Notes under the pieces: model-generated
Told to the model about the DNA's origin: nothing
The model's database searches: none
What the model saw: the letters and a program-made list of their open reading frames with translations, nothing else
Translations under genes and position numbers: made by a program
DNA from: Chloroflexota bacterium
GTDB lineage: Bacteria > Chloroflexota > UBA4733
Direction: 5' to 3'
DNA: 37,986 nucleotides
NCBI GenBank assembly: GCA_023381895.1
Contig: JAMCTA010000012.1
Span: forward strand, 1-37,986
Part shown: positions 8,338 to 16,330 of the stretch, piece by piece
Layout: each line of letters starts with the position of its first letter
Position numbering within the stretch: the first letter of the stretch is position 1

Positions 8338-10452
8338 TCAAATGAAGAGTGGCGCCAACACCAATGTCAAGGTGGCCAGGAGCTTTATCAAGACGTGCAG
8401 TGATGGTCCAGCCGTATCTTTGAATGGATCACCGACCGTGTCGCCGATGACGGCGGCGGTGTGAGCCGCACTTCCCTTCCCGTGAACCTTGCCGCTCGCA
8501 TCAAACAACTTGCCTGCTTCGATGAACTTCTTGGCATTGTCCCAGGCACCGCCGCCGTTGTTCATCACGTTCGCCATGATGATGCCCACCATTGTGGCAA
8601 CCATCAGGAAGGCGGCCTCTGCTTCGGCGCGGAACACGAGACCAACAACGATTGGAGTCCCAATAGCGAGAGCACCAGGAAGAACCATCTCTCGCAGCGC
8701 TCCGCGCGTGCTGATGTCGACGCAACGCTTGTAGTCGGGGCGTGCTTTCCCCTCCATAATGCCGGGGATTTCCCGCATCTGGCGGCGCACTTCACTGATC
8801 ATAGTCTGTGCTGCCCGCCCTACGGCACGAATCGCAAGCGCGCTGAAGAGAAAGATGAGCACTGCGCCGATGAGTCCCGCGGAGAATACGCGCACATTGG
8901 AGAGGTCAACCGAGCTGAATGGCGTGATGTGGTGGGCTATCTCGGCCTGACGTGCTGTGTCGATGTACGCACTGAAGAGGAGGAACGCTGCCAGCGCTGC
9001 GGAGCCGACCGCGTAGCCCTTGGTCAAGGCTTTGGTGATGTTACCCACCGAGTCGAGCGCATCCATCGTGTCGCGGACGCTGCTGGGGGCCTTGCTCATT
9101 TCCGCGATGCCTGCTGCGTTATCTGTGATCGGTCCGAAGGTATCCATCGCGAGAACGTAGGCGGCAGCCATCAACATGCCCATGGTGGCGACGGCTGTGC
9201 CGTAGATCCCATAGGTAACAATGTCGTGTGACCCAGCGGGTGCCGCATGGCTCCCGAGAGTAAAAGCCGACAAGAGGGCTATTACGATTGCCACGACGGG
9301 TGCTGTAGGTGTCTCAAAGGCAACCGCAAGCCCCTGAATGATCGTCGTAGCGGAGCCGGTAAAGGAAGCGTTAGCGATGACACGCACGGGTCGCCACGTC
9401 CCGGCAGTGTAGTACTCGGTAATGTACACGAAGGCGAGACTCAACAGGATTCCCACCAGGCCGCAGAAGAAAAACCACCAGTTGTGGAGCAGAATGTTGG
9501 TAAGGAAGGCGAGAAATACTGCTGAAAGACCGGCTGTTACAAAAAAGCCGCGGTCAAGCGCGCGCATGGGGTCGGAGACTGACTGAGGGCGCACCAAGAG
9601 GATGCCGATGAGGGAGGCGATGAGTCCCGCAGCCGTGACGACGAGTGGAAAGAGAATCCAGGCGAAGTTCTTATCCGGAGACAGGCGGTAGAGCGCTGCT
9701 CCAAGGATCATTGCGCCGATGTTCTCGGCAGAGATCGACTCGAACAGGTCGGCGCCACGACCTGCGCAGTCCCCAACGTTGTCGCCGACGAGGTCGGCGA
9801 TGACTGCTGGGTTGCGCGGGTCGTCCTCTGGGATGCCAGCTTCGACCTTGCCGACGAGGTCAGCACCGACGTCGGCCGCCTTCGTGTAGATGCCGCCGCC
9901 GAGCTGGGCGAAGAGGGCGACGAAACTAGCCCCGAAGGCAAAGCCGACAATGAGATTTGGTGCCTCGGCTGGATGACTCCCAGCCCCGTAGATAAAGAGC
10001 AGGGTGAACACGCCCAACACGGAAAGTGCCACGACGAGGAAGCCAGAGACGGCTCCGCCGCGAAGCGCGGTCGTGAGGGCTGCACCAACTGAGTGCTGTG
10101 CTGCGGCAGCCGTGCGCAAGTTTGCGCGCACAGCAATGTACATGCCTGTGAAGCCCGAGAAGGCCGAACAGGCGGCGCCGATGAGAAAGGCGACAAAGGT
10201 GTGGATGCCCAAATTGACATCGCCGCTGACGAATGAGAGCACTAGAGCAACGACAATTGCCACGAGAATCGCCAATGAGGCGATCGTGCGATACTGGCGA
10301 TTTAGGAAGGCTTGCGCTCCTTCGAAGATGATGCTTGCGACCTCGCGCATCTCCTTGGTGCCTCGGTCGCCGCTCAGGACAGAACGCGTCAACCAAATCA
10401 CGAACAGTATCGCAACTGCTGCTGCGGTTGGAGGCAGCCATACGAGCGTCAT
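8338..10452 (-). CDS. hppA: membrane-bound proton-translocating pyrophosphatase, K+-independent type
   Basis: Couples PPi hydrolysis to ion pumping across the cytoplasmic membrane. The 704 residues and roughly 16 hydrophobic segments match the family. The catalytic signature DVGADLVGKVE is at residues 194-204, followed by the acidic cluster around DNVGD (224-228) and ADLFES; the C-terminal mirror motif GDTVGDPFKDTAGPS is also present. At the known K+-dependence site the sequence reads GNITKALTKG (K474). Lysine at this position marks K+-independent pumps, whereas alanine marks K+-dependent ones. ATG at 10452 has GAAGGAAG just upstream. It is monocistronic as far as can be seen, convergent with nfi, with the VWA gene ending about 220 nt upstream on the same strand. 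Confidence 0.96.
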   Translation of the reverse strand: MTLVWLPPTAAAVAILFVIWLTRSVLSGDRGTKEMREVASIIFEGAQAFLNRQYRTIASLAILVAIVVALVLSFVSGDVNLGIHTFVAFLIGAACSAFSGFTGMYIAVRANLRTAAAAQHSVGAALTTALRGGAVSGFLVVALSVLGVFTLLFIYGAGSHPAEAPNLIVGFAFGASFVALFAQLGGGIYTKAADVGADLVGKVEAGIPEDDPRNPAVIADLVGDNVGDCAGRGADLFESISAENIGAMILGAALYRLSPDKNFAWILFPLVVTAAGLIASLIGILLVRPQSVSDPMRALDRGFFVTAGLSAVFLAFLTNILLHNWWFFFCGLVGILLSLAFVYITEYYTAGTWRPVRVIANASFTGSATTIIQGLAVAFETPTAPVVAIVIALLSAFTLGSHAAPAGSHDIVTYGIYGTAVATMGMLMAAAYVLAMDTFGPITDNAAGIAEMSKAPSSVRDTMDALDSVGNITKALTKGYAVGSAALAAFLLFSAYIDTARQAEIAHHITPFSSVDLSNVRVFSAGLIGAVLIFLFSALAIRAVGRAAQTMISEVRRQMREIPGIMEGKARPDYKRCVDISTRGALREMVLPGALAIGTPIVVGLVFRAEAEAAFLMVATMVGIIMANVMNNGGGAWDNAKKFIEAGKLFDASGKVHGKGSAAHTAAVIGDTVGDPFKDTAGPSLHVLIKLLATLTLVLAPLFI

Positions 10453-10560
10453 TGATCGTGCTTCCTTCCTTCAACCCATCTGAAGTACTCCCGGATAGTC
10501 ACCTCGATTCCCTTCGTCGGCAGAACATCTTGTACCAAGAGTAGCGGTCAATGGCCAAGA

Positions 10561-10590
10561 TCGCGGGCCACTTCTTCAGCAGACCCGCGA
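10561..10590. promoter_or_regulatory. inverted repeat upstream of hppA
   Basis: TCGCGGG and CCCGCGA form a perfect 7-bp dyad with a 16-nt loop, in the 219-nt gap between the end of the VWA gene and the start of hppA. It could be the 3'-end hairpin of the AAA/VWA operon or part of the hppA promoter region; no U-tract follows on the minus strand. Confidence 0.3.
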
Positions 10591-10671
10591 AGGTAAGTCA
10601 AAAGTATACAGAGATGATGCCCTCGCGGGCACGGTCTTCACACCATGTGGGTAGAAAGGGTACTGAAGAGA

Positions 10672-12789
10672 TTACGATACTCGCTTACGCTTGTTGCGGA
10701 CATAGTCCACGAGAATGTATTCACCGAGACGCTCTGGGGTCGCGAAAAAGGCTCTCCCCCGGTTGATGCGTGTAATCTGCTCAATGAACTCGGTGAGATA
10801 GCGTCCCCGCTCAAGCATGAAAGTGTTGATGATGACTCGGTCTCGAGTACAGCGAACGACTTCACGAATGGTCTCTTCGTAGGTGCGCCACGTAGGGGGA
10901 TAGTGAAACATCACTTGCCCATCCGCCTCGATGTGGGCGGTTGGCTCGCCATCAGTGATCACGATGACCTGCCGCGTACCCGCAGTATGCCTACTGAGAA
11001 GGCGACGTGCAAGCATGAGACCGTGCTGAAGATTGGTTCCGAAGCGCTCTTCGCCCCAGTCGATGCTCGAGAGATCCTCCGGCTGGAGCTGCCGGGCGCG
11101 ATCGGCAAAACCAACAATGTAGAGAGAATCGCGAGGGTACTGCATCTGGATAAGCGCGTTGAGAGCGAGAACGACACGCTTTGCCGCGACGTAGCAGCCG
11201 CTATAGAGCATAGACCGGCTCAAATCGATCATGAGGACGGTGGATACCTCGGTTCGGTGCTCGGTACGAAACACCTCGAAGTCATCCGGCTGCAGGCGTA
11301 TTGGAGTACCAGGACCCGTGCGGACAATGGCATTGCGGAGCGTCGCCTGTAAGTTGAGGAGGAAGGGGTCACCAAACTCATAGACCTTCGTATCGTCACC
11401 GCGTTCGCCGGCAAGACCAGAATGCGTTGTCTCGTGATTGCCGAGCCGGTCTTTCTTCAAGTCAGCGAAGATCTCGCGCAGGGCCTTCTGCCCAATGCGC
11501 CGGACGGCCCGTGCTGTGAGCTCCCAACCGTGACCTCGCCGCTTGATGAAGCCCGCATCTTCCAGTAGCTGTGTGATCTGATTCAGCTGATCGAGCCCTT
11601 GACGTGCTTGCGGGCCAAGCGCTTGCTCGACGAGCTGTGGATCAACGGCATCGAGCCCGGAGTGTTGGGCCCGCTGTAGCTGCTGCTCGAGCATATCGAG
11701 GCGACCGAGCTGTTGCATGAGCTCAAGTGCATCCTGCAGTGCCAGCGATTCGTCACCAGAGAAGCGGTACCGGCGATTATCTCTCGGGAACAGCTGATTC
11801 ATAGTTGCTGCTAGACGAGCCAGGTCCCATTGCAAGCGGTCGTCTCGGAAGAGTGAGTCGAGCATGCTCTGGAGCTGCCCTTTTTGTTCGCGCGACAGAC
11901 TGTTCATCAGGCTTTGCATCTGGCTGGCCCGCTGTTGCATCTGATCAAGGATGTCCTGCAAATTCTGCGCGCCAGGGAAGAACTGGCCGTACTTCTTGAG
12001 AAATTCCGACGCGTCAGGTTGTTTACCGTCGAGAGCCTCATCGAGCAGCTGGTTGAGATCGCGTACCATGTCGCGCATCTGCTGCATCATTTCAGGAGTC
12101 ATGCTCTGAATGGCTTCTTGCAGTCCTTGAAAGTACTGTTGAGCCATCTGGGCTCGTAGCTCATTCAGTAGCTGTTCAAACTCCTGACGTGCTTGCTGGT
12201 TGAGAAACTCGTAGTCCTGAAGCCGGCGAATTCGCCCTCCCACATCCCGCGGGAGCTGGTCCAGAAACTGTTGTTTTTGGCTGGAGAGACGGCGGAGCAT
12301 GTCCTTGAGGCGCTGTTCATCTGCCGCTGCGGATGACCGCTCTGCCACGCTCGGGGATTCGGAGTCCTGTTGCGTAGGCGACTGCTCGGACAAGGGCAGG
12401 TCAGAGCTTGGGGAAGATCCTACCGGTGGTTGCTCCCCGGCTTTCTCTGGCTGATCTGGGCTTTGAACGCGCTGCAAGCGCTCCTCTACAGTCGACCGCT
12501 CCTGCTCGACTATATGGTCGAGGCGCTTGGCGATGTCATCCATGATGGAGCCGAGATTGTAGCGCTCTTGCTGTGCTTTACGCTGCTGCCGTAACTGCTC
12601 TAGGAGGCGCTGTATGCCCTCGAGGCGGTTGTCGAGCCGCCCCTGATCTCCGTAGCGCAGCAGACGTTGGAGTGCCGACTCTATGTCATCGTTTTCGAGG
12701 ACGTCTTCTGCAAGCGCATCGAGAAGCTCCTCAGCGGTGATGGGATCGATCTGTTGGGACCCATCCCAAGCACGGTAACGAAATAGCAT
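10672..12789 (-). CDS. VWA-domain protein, partner of the upstream ChlI-like ATPase (COG4867-like)
   Basis: 705-residue soluble protein. Residues 1-110 are charged and helical; 110-155 form a Pro/Ser/Gln-rich low-complexity linker; 160-440 are a Gln/Leu/Arg-rich, probably coiled-coil region with many MQQ and LDQ repeats. The C-terminal von Willebrand A domain (about 510-700) has a complete MIDAS: D522/S524/S526 (DLSRS), T585 (GTNL) and D613 (ITDGE). ATG at 12789 is preferred because GAGGGGA lies 8-10 nt upstream; the longer frame to 12870 would include that site. The AAA+ gene ends 52 nt upstream, so they form an operon. By analogy with ChlI/ChlD and MoxR/VWA pairs, the proteins probably form an ATP-driven chaperone or metal-insertion machine. 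A similar pair exists in actinobacteria (Rv0958/Rv0959-like). The substrate is unknown. Confidence 0.83.
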   Translation of the reverse strand: MLFRYRAWDGSQQIDPITAEELLDALAEDVLENDDIESALQRLLRYGDQGRLDNRLEGIQRLLEQLRQQRKAQQERYNLGSIMDDIAKRLDHIVEQERSTVEERLQRVQSPDQPEKAGEQPPVGSSPSSDLPLSEQSPTQQDSESPSVAERSSAAADEQRLKDMLRRLSSQKQQFLDQLPRDVGGRIRRLQDYEFLNQQARQEFEQLLNELRAQMAQQYFQGLQEAIQSMTPEMMQQMRDMVRDLNQLLDEALDGKQPDASEFLKKYGQFFPGAQNLQDILDQMQQRASQMQSLMNSLSREQKGQLQSMLDSLFRDDRLQWDLARLAATMNQLFPRDNRRYRFSGDESLALQDALELMQQLGRLDMLEQQLQRAQHSGLDAVDPQLVEQALGPQARQGLDQLNQITQLLEDAGFIKRRGHGWELTARAVRRIGQKALREIFADLKKDRLGNHETTHSGLAGERGDDTKVYEFGDPFLLNLQATLRNAIVRTGPGTPIRLQPDDFEVFRTEHRTEVSTVLMIDLSRSMLYSGCYVAAKRVVLALNALIQMQYPRDSLYIVGFADRARQLQPEDLSSIDWGEERFGTNLQHGLMLARRLLSRHTAGTRQVIVITDGEPTAHIEADGQVMFHYPPTWRTYEETIREVVRCTRDRVIINTFMLERGRYLTEFIEQITRINRGRAFFATPERLGEYILVDYVRNKRKRVS

Positions 12790-12841
12790 TGTTTGATTTC
12801 CCCTCTTGGTGTGAGCGTGGGTGTATCCGCTGCTGCGGTCA

Positions 12842-14242
12842 TCACCCTCGATACTGGACCCCCCCCTCACCTCGCTCCTTGTTGAGCTTGCGATTGAGGT
12901 GAAGGCCTTCGAGGACGAATTCTGCTGCTGATGCTATCTCAGGAGGTGTGTTCCACAGGTGAAGACGCTGAATGGCTGTCTGCAGTCCGGGGAGATCACG
13001 AGCTTGCCGTACGTAGCGCTGCGATGGCAACTCTTCGGAAGCGTCAAATGCTGCTCCCTGGGTGAATGCTGTTACAACGTCATTGAGCTCGCTGAGGTTG
13101 AAGAAGTGTTTGAACACGCTGAGCACCGCTCCCTGCAGTAGACGCTCAATTATCCGCTCTTCCTTGGTCTCGCCTGCAGTCTCGAGCTCGATTTTTCCAG
13201 CCGTCGACGCCACGACAGCCTGGAGATCACTGATCCGTGGTACTGCTTCCTTTTCTTTCTGACGGATTGCCCGGCGAAGTGCATTGGACACAACATTTTC
13301 GTAGTTACAGATCGAGACACGAACACTGACTCCGGATCGCTGGCTGATGTCCGGGCTTTTCCGAGCGAGGTGTGTGAACTCTGCGAGAATCTGTGAGATG
13401 AAGGTGGGAACACGTACTTCAAGGCCTTCGTCGGAAAAGCGGACACTCTCGGCCAGCATGATGTCGACCTCATGGTCGACCGTCAGCGGATAGTGCGTGC
13501 GAATCTGCGAACCGACACGATCTTTGAGAGGCGTAATGATGCGACCCCGGTTCGTGTAGTCTTCTGGATTGGCGCTTGCCACAACATAGAGGTCGAGTGG
13601 AAGGCGTACCTTGTAGCCACGGATCTGAACATCTCTCTCTTCGAGGATATTGAGCAATCCGACTTGGATCCGCTCAGCGAGGTCGGGTAGCTCATTGATG
13701 CAGAAGATTCCGCGATTGGTCCGTGGCACGAGACCGAAGTGAATCGTGAGTTCATCAGATAGGTAGCGACCTTCAGCGACGCGGATTGGATCAACCTCCC
13801 CAATGAGGTCAGCGATCGTGATGTCGGGGGTGGCCAACTTCTCTCCGTAGCGACGATCGCGCCCAATCCATGCGATGGGTGTGGCGTCACCCTCCTCCGC
13901 GACACGTGAGCGGCACGCGCGGCATACGGGAGCGTAGGGATTGTCGTTGATTTCGCAGCCGTCGATAGTTGGTGTCAGCTCATCTAACAACCCCACAAGG
14001 GAGCGGGCGATACGGGTCTTGGCTTGACCGCGCTCCCCGAGCAGGATGATGTCCTGGCCAGAGAGGATGGCATTCTCGACTTGGGGAATGACGGTGTGCT
14101 CGTACCCCATGACCCCGGTAAAGAGGGGCTCGTTCTTGCGAATCTTCTCGATCAGATTGTTCCGCATCTCCTCCTTGACGCTCAGCACGCGGTAGCCACT
14201 AGTACGAAGCTCACCGAGGGTACGGGGAAGAACTGTGGTCAA
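12842..14242 (-). CDS. AAA+ ATPase, magnesium chelatase ChlI-like / MoxR-related
   Basis: 466-residue AAA+ ATPase. Walker A is GERGQAKT at residues 69-76. The Walker B region reads IFCINELPDL, with Asn183-Glu184 where a DE pair is usual. Sensor 1 is ASANPED (N225), followed by the arginine-rich LKDRVGSQIRTHYPL. A small insertion between Walker A and B contains C96, C107 and C110 (CRAC), possibly a metal site. TTG at 14242 is the likely start: AAAAGGAG lies just upstream, inside the longer frame that begins with GTG at 14263. The VWA partner follows 52 nt downstream. No porphyrin or cobalamin genes are nearby, so true magnesium or cobalt chelation is unlikely; a generic remodelling role with the VWA protein is inferred. 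Confidence 0.85.
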   Translation of the reverse strand: MTTVLPRTLGELRTSGYRVLSVKEEMRNNLIEKIRKNEPLFTGVMGYEHTVIPQVENAILSGQDIILLGERGQAKTRIARSLVGLLDELTPTIDGCEINDNPYAPVCRACRSRVAEEGDATPIAWIGRDRRYGEKLATPDITIADLIGEVDPIRVAEGRYLSDELTIHFGLVPRTNRGIFCINELPDLAERIQVGLLNILEERDVQIRGYKVRLPLDLYVVASANPEDYTNRGRIITPLKDRVGSQIRTHYPLTVDHEVDIMLAESVRFSDEGLEVRVPTFISQILAEFTHLARKSPDISQRSGVSVRVSICNYENVVSNALRRAIRQKEKEAVPRISDLQAVVASTAGKIELETAGETKEERIIERLLQGAVLSVFKHFFNLSELNDVVTAFTQGAAFDASEELPSQRYVRQARDLPGLQTAIQRLHLWNTPPEIASAAEFVLEGLHLNRKLNKERGEGGVQYRG

Positions 14243-14281
14243 AGCAAGCTCCTTTTGAAACACGCACGGGGGTGAACTAGC

Positions 14282-14325
14282 AGCCAGAGCCGGTATCTAT
14301 AGTGGCTGCAACCGGCTCGGTGGCT
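14282..14325 (-). promoter_or_regulatory. leader hairpin upstream of the AAA+/VWA operon
   Basis: GAGCCGGT (14287-14294) pairs perfectly with ACCGGCTC (14311-14318), and AGCCA (14282-14286) pairs with TGGCT (14321-14325) across a 2-nt GG bulge. This gives a 13-bp stem with a 16-nt loop. It ends 40 nt before the TTG start of the ATPase gene and would lie in its 5' untranslated RNA if transcription starts further upstream. There is no U-tract. Confidence 0.5.
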
Positions 14326-14528
14326 TGAGAATGTCCGGTGCAGGATTTGTGCCAACGTTGGGAAGCCTTTGAAGAAGGTCTAAACCCTGAGAAGTCGCTG
14401 CCAGCTCCTGCTAACATCTCTCGGATTATACGCGGTACTCGAGGACAGTATGTTGGCAGAAAGAGAGGTCGCGAAGAACGAGTACGGGGGATTCTGAATT
14501 AAACTATGGTGCGAGCCGGCTATGCGTG

Positions 14529-14562
14529 GAGGGTTCTGAGGCGGTGCCGCCTCAGAACCCTC
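14529..14562. terminator. 16-bp perfect hairpin downstream of the sugar isomerase gene
   Basis: GAGGGTTCTGAGGCGG and its exact complement flank a TG centre (14545-14546), so 14 bp can close on a 4-nt loop. It begins 18 nt past the isomerase stop (minus strand). There is no U-run on either side, so it is a U-less terminator or an RNA-stabilising stem. Confidence 0.65.
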
Positions 14563-14579
14563 GTGAACTTCCAGAAGGA

Positions 14580-15572
14580 CTACCGGCTAAATGCCGCATC
14601 GAAGGCTTGGGCTGAGGGGGCAAAGTCCCAACCCCGCACGAGTCGTGCCGCCTCTGCGGCTCCGTGAAAGCGGTCCATCCCTGAATCTTCCCACTCTACA
14701 GAGAGTGGCCCTTGGTAACCGATGCGGTTGAGTGCTCGAATGATGGGCTCGAACTTGACGTCACCGTGTCCAGGGGACACGAAGTCCCATCCCCGCCGCC
14801 GGTCGCCGAAGTTGACGTGCGAAGATAGAATCCCGCTTTCTCCATCGACCAGCACCTTTGCATCCTTCACGTGCACGTGGTAGATGCGATCGGAGAAGTG
14901 GAAGATGAACTTCGCGGAGTCGATCCCTTGCCAAACGAGATGGCTGGGATCGAAGTTGAAACCGAATTCCGGCCTCCGACCGAGAGCCTCTAGAGCACGC
15001 TCAGCAGTGTAGAAGTCATAGGCGATCTCGCTCGGATGCACCTCCAGGGCGAACTTGACGCCGTGCTTTCCAAACTCATCGAGAATTGGGTTCCAGCGCT
15101 CTGCGAAGAGGCGATAGCCCGCTTCAATCTGCGATGGGACCTGCGGTGGAAAAGGGAACCAGAGGTGCCAGATGGGCGAACCAGTAAACCCAGTGATGAT
15201 GTTCACCCCGAGGTTCTTCGCAGCTAGCGGAGCGGCCTTACAGAACTCGATGGCGAACTCACGAATGCTGTCAGGCTTCCCGCGGAGGTCTGGACCGACG
15301 AAGCCATCGTGGCGCTCGTCCAGAGGTTCATCGCAGACGAGCTGCCCCACCAGGTGAATACTGAACGCCCACACTTTGAGGTTGTACTTGGCGAGCAGCG
15401 CCCGGTGCTCGTCGCAGTAACCTTTGTCCTTGGCAGCGCGAAGGACATCAAAGTGGTCGCCCCAGGAGCATAGCTCCAGCCCGTCGTAGCCCCACTCGGA
15501 TGCTTTTTGTGCCACCGTTTCCAGAGGAAGATCAGCCCATTGACCAGTGAAAAGAGTTACCGGACGTGCCAT
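14580..15572 (-). CDS. sugar phosphate isomerase/epimerase (AP endonuclease 2-type TIM barrel)
   Basis: 330-residue TIM-barrel protein of the xylose isomerase-like family. Family features seen: TGQWADLP near the start, WGYDGLELCSWGDH (strand 1 to helix 1), the metal ligand region FALEVHPSEIAYD, GFNFDPSHLVWQGID, YHVHVKDAK and, near the C-terminus, SPGHGDVKFEPII and LSVEWEDSGMD. The conserved Glu, Asp and His residues for a divalent metal are therefore present. These proteins usually interconvert keto and aldo sugars or epimerise inositol- and hexulose-type substrates; the substrate here is unknown. ATG at 15572 begins MARPVTLF; GTG at 15584 is possible but no better supported. It is followed by a very stable hairpin and appears monocistronic. 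Confidence 0.85.
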   Translation of the reverse strand: MARPVTLFTGQWADLPLETVAQKASEWGYDGLELCSWGDHFDVLRAAKDKGYCDEHRALLAKYNLKVWAFSIHLVGQLVCDEPLDERHDGFVGPDLRGKPDSIREFAIEFCKAAPLAAKNLGVNIITGFTGSPIWHLWFPFPPQVPSQIEAGYRLFAERWNPILDEFGKHGVKFALEVHPSEIAYDFYTAERALEALGRRPEFGFNFDPSHLVWQGIDSAKFIFHFSDRIYHVHVKDAKVLVDGESGILSSHVNFGDRRRGWDFVSPGHGDVKFEPIIRALNRIGYQGPLSVEWEDSGMDRFHGAAEAARLVRGWDFAPSAQAFDAAFSR

Positions 15573-15742
15573 GTCTTTTCCCACAGCTTCCTACTAGCAA
15601 TCGAACGACACGAGCTTCATAGCGCCAGAGCGATTATAGCGAAGCGTGCCCAAGTCACCATGTCAGGCGAATATGGGTCAGATTGTTTGCTGCCACACCT
15701 AGACGATCAGCTGAAGGAGACGTTAGCGAGTTTGCCCCGCTG

Positions 15743-15757
15743 ATCGGTGAGACCGAT
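15743..15757. repeat. small perfect dyad in the divergent promoter region
   Basis: ATCGGT, GAG, ACCGAT form a 6-bp inverted repeat midway between the divergent isomerase and small-membrane-protein genes. It could be an operator half-site pair; no other copy was found nearby. Confidence 0.3.
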
Positions 15758-15822
15758 GACTCTCTTAGGTTATGGGGGGGCTGGTACACTGAAGGGCGTC
15801 CGCTCCAGTTGTATGGCGGTAG

Positions 15823-16230
15823 GTGATGACACAATTCCAGCACGAGGCGTCTGGTTCTGTATTTCGAGCATTTCGGGCACCCGCCCCGCGTTCAGGTCGG
15901 GGCGGCCCAAGCCGCTGGCAGCTCTTCAGCCACCCTCGACGCTCCTTCCGACTGCTTCGCGCCCTCCTGGGAGACCCACACGTCCCGTGGGTTCGCAAGG
16001 CACTCTTTGTCTGGCTCCTGGTCATCCTCGGGGCTGTGCTTCTCGTGCCGGACGCTGGTTCGGAGCTCGTGAGCACTGTAGTGCCTGTGTTGGGGAACCT
16101 ACTGGATATTCCGGTCGATGCTTCTCTAGACTGGACCGCCGCGGTGCTGCTTCTCCCTACACTTTTTCGCGTGTTCCCTGCAGACGTGGTGTGGGGGCAC
16201 TGGCTTCAACTCACGGAGACCAATGGGTAG
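15823..16230 (+). CDS. small membrane protein, DUF1232/YkvA-like
   Basis: About 135 residues. The N-terminal third is basic and polar (residues 1-50). Then LLGDPHVPWVRKALFVWLL leads into a hydrophobic segment (about 58-78), and a second hydrophobic stretch (about 92-125) contains VPVLGNLLDIPVD and AAVLLLPTLFRVFP. The pattern of a short DP-x-VP-x-x-K lead-in, a transmembrane segment and a Leu/Asp-rich loop resembles DUF1232 proteins, but the match is loose. The start is GTG 15823 or the adjacent ATG 15826. dapA begins 100 nt downstream on the same strand. The function is unknown. Confidence 0.5.
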   Translation: MMTQFQHEASGSVFRAFRAPAPRSGRGGPSRWQLFSHPRRSFRLLRALLGDPHVPWVRKALFVWLLVILGAVLLVPDAGSELVSTVVPVLGNLLDIPVDASLDWTAAVLLLPTLFRVFPADVVWGHWLQLTETNG

Positions 16231-16262
16231 CATCGTATCGCGAAGGTGAAAGGGTCTGGCAT

Positions 16263-16279
16263 GCACGCTGCGAGCGTGC
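16263..16279. promoter_or_regulatory. 7-bp dyad upstream of dapA
   Basis: GCACGCT, GCG, AGCGTGC is a perfect inverted repeat with a 3-nt loop, 51 nt before the dapA start. It could be a U-less 3' stem of the preceding small gene or an operator for dapA. Confidence 0.35.
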
Positions 16280-16330
16280 CACAATACCCTCATATGCTCC
16301 GGTCACGGAGCGAGCAACGGAGAGGAGCGG

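Larger units (their letters stand above)
14243..14579. other. intergenic spacer carrying the AAA+/VWA operon leader and the upstream gene's 3' hairpin
   Basis: No coding frame here looks real. The left end holds a strong bulged hairpin (14282-14325) in the presumed 5' leader of the ATPase gene. The right end holds a very stable 16-bp hairpin (14529-14562) after the sugar isomerase gene. The segment between them (about 14330-14525) shows no feature I can name. Confidence 0.6.

Noticed and set aside
8461..9231. 256-codon plus-strand frame
   Set aside because: Antisense to hppA, which is certain; Cys/His-rich composition is an artefact.
10533..10551. TTGACC-like -35 box upstream of hppA on the minus strand
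   Set aside because: No matching -10 hexamer at 16-18 nt spacing; ATGTTC is too weak.
10645..11352. 235-codon plus-strand frame
   Set aside because: Antisense to the VWA domain of the gene on the opposite strand, whose MIDAS motifs are convincing.
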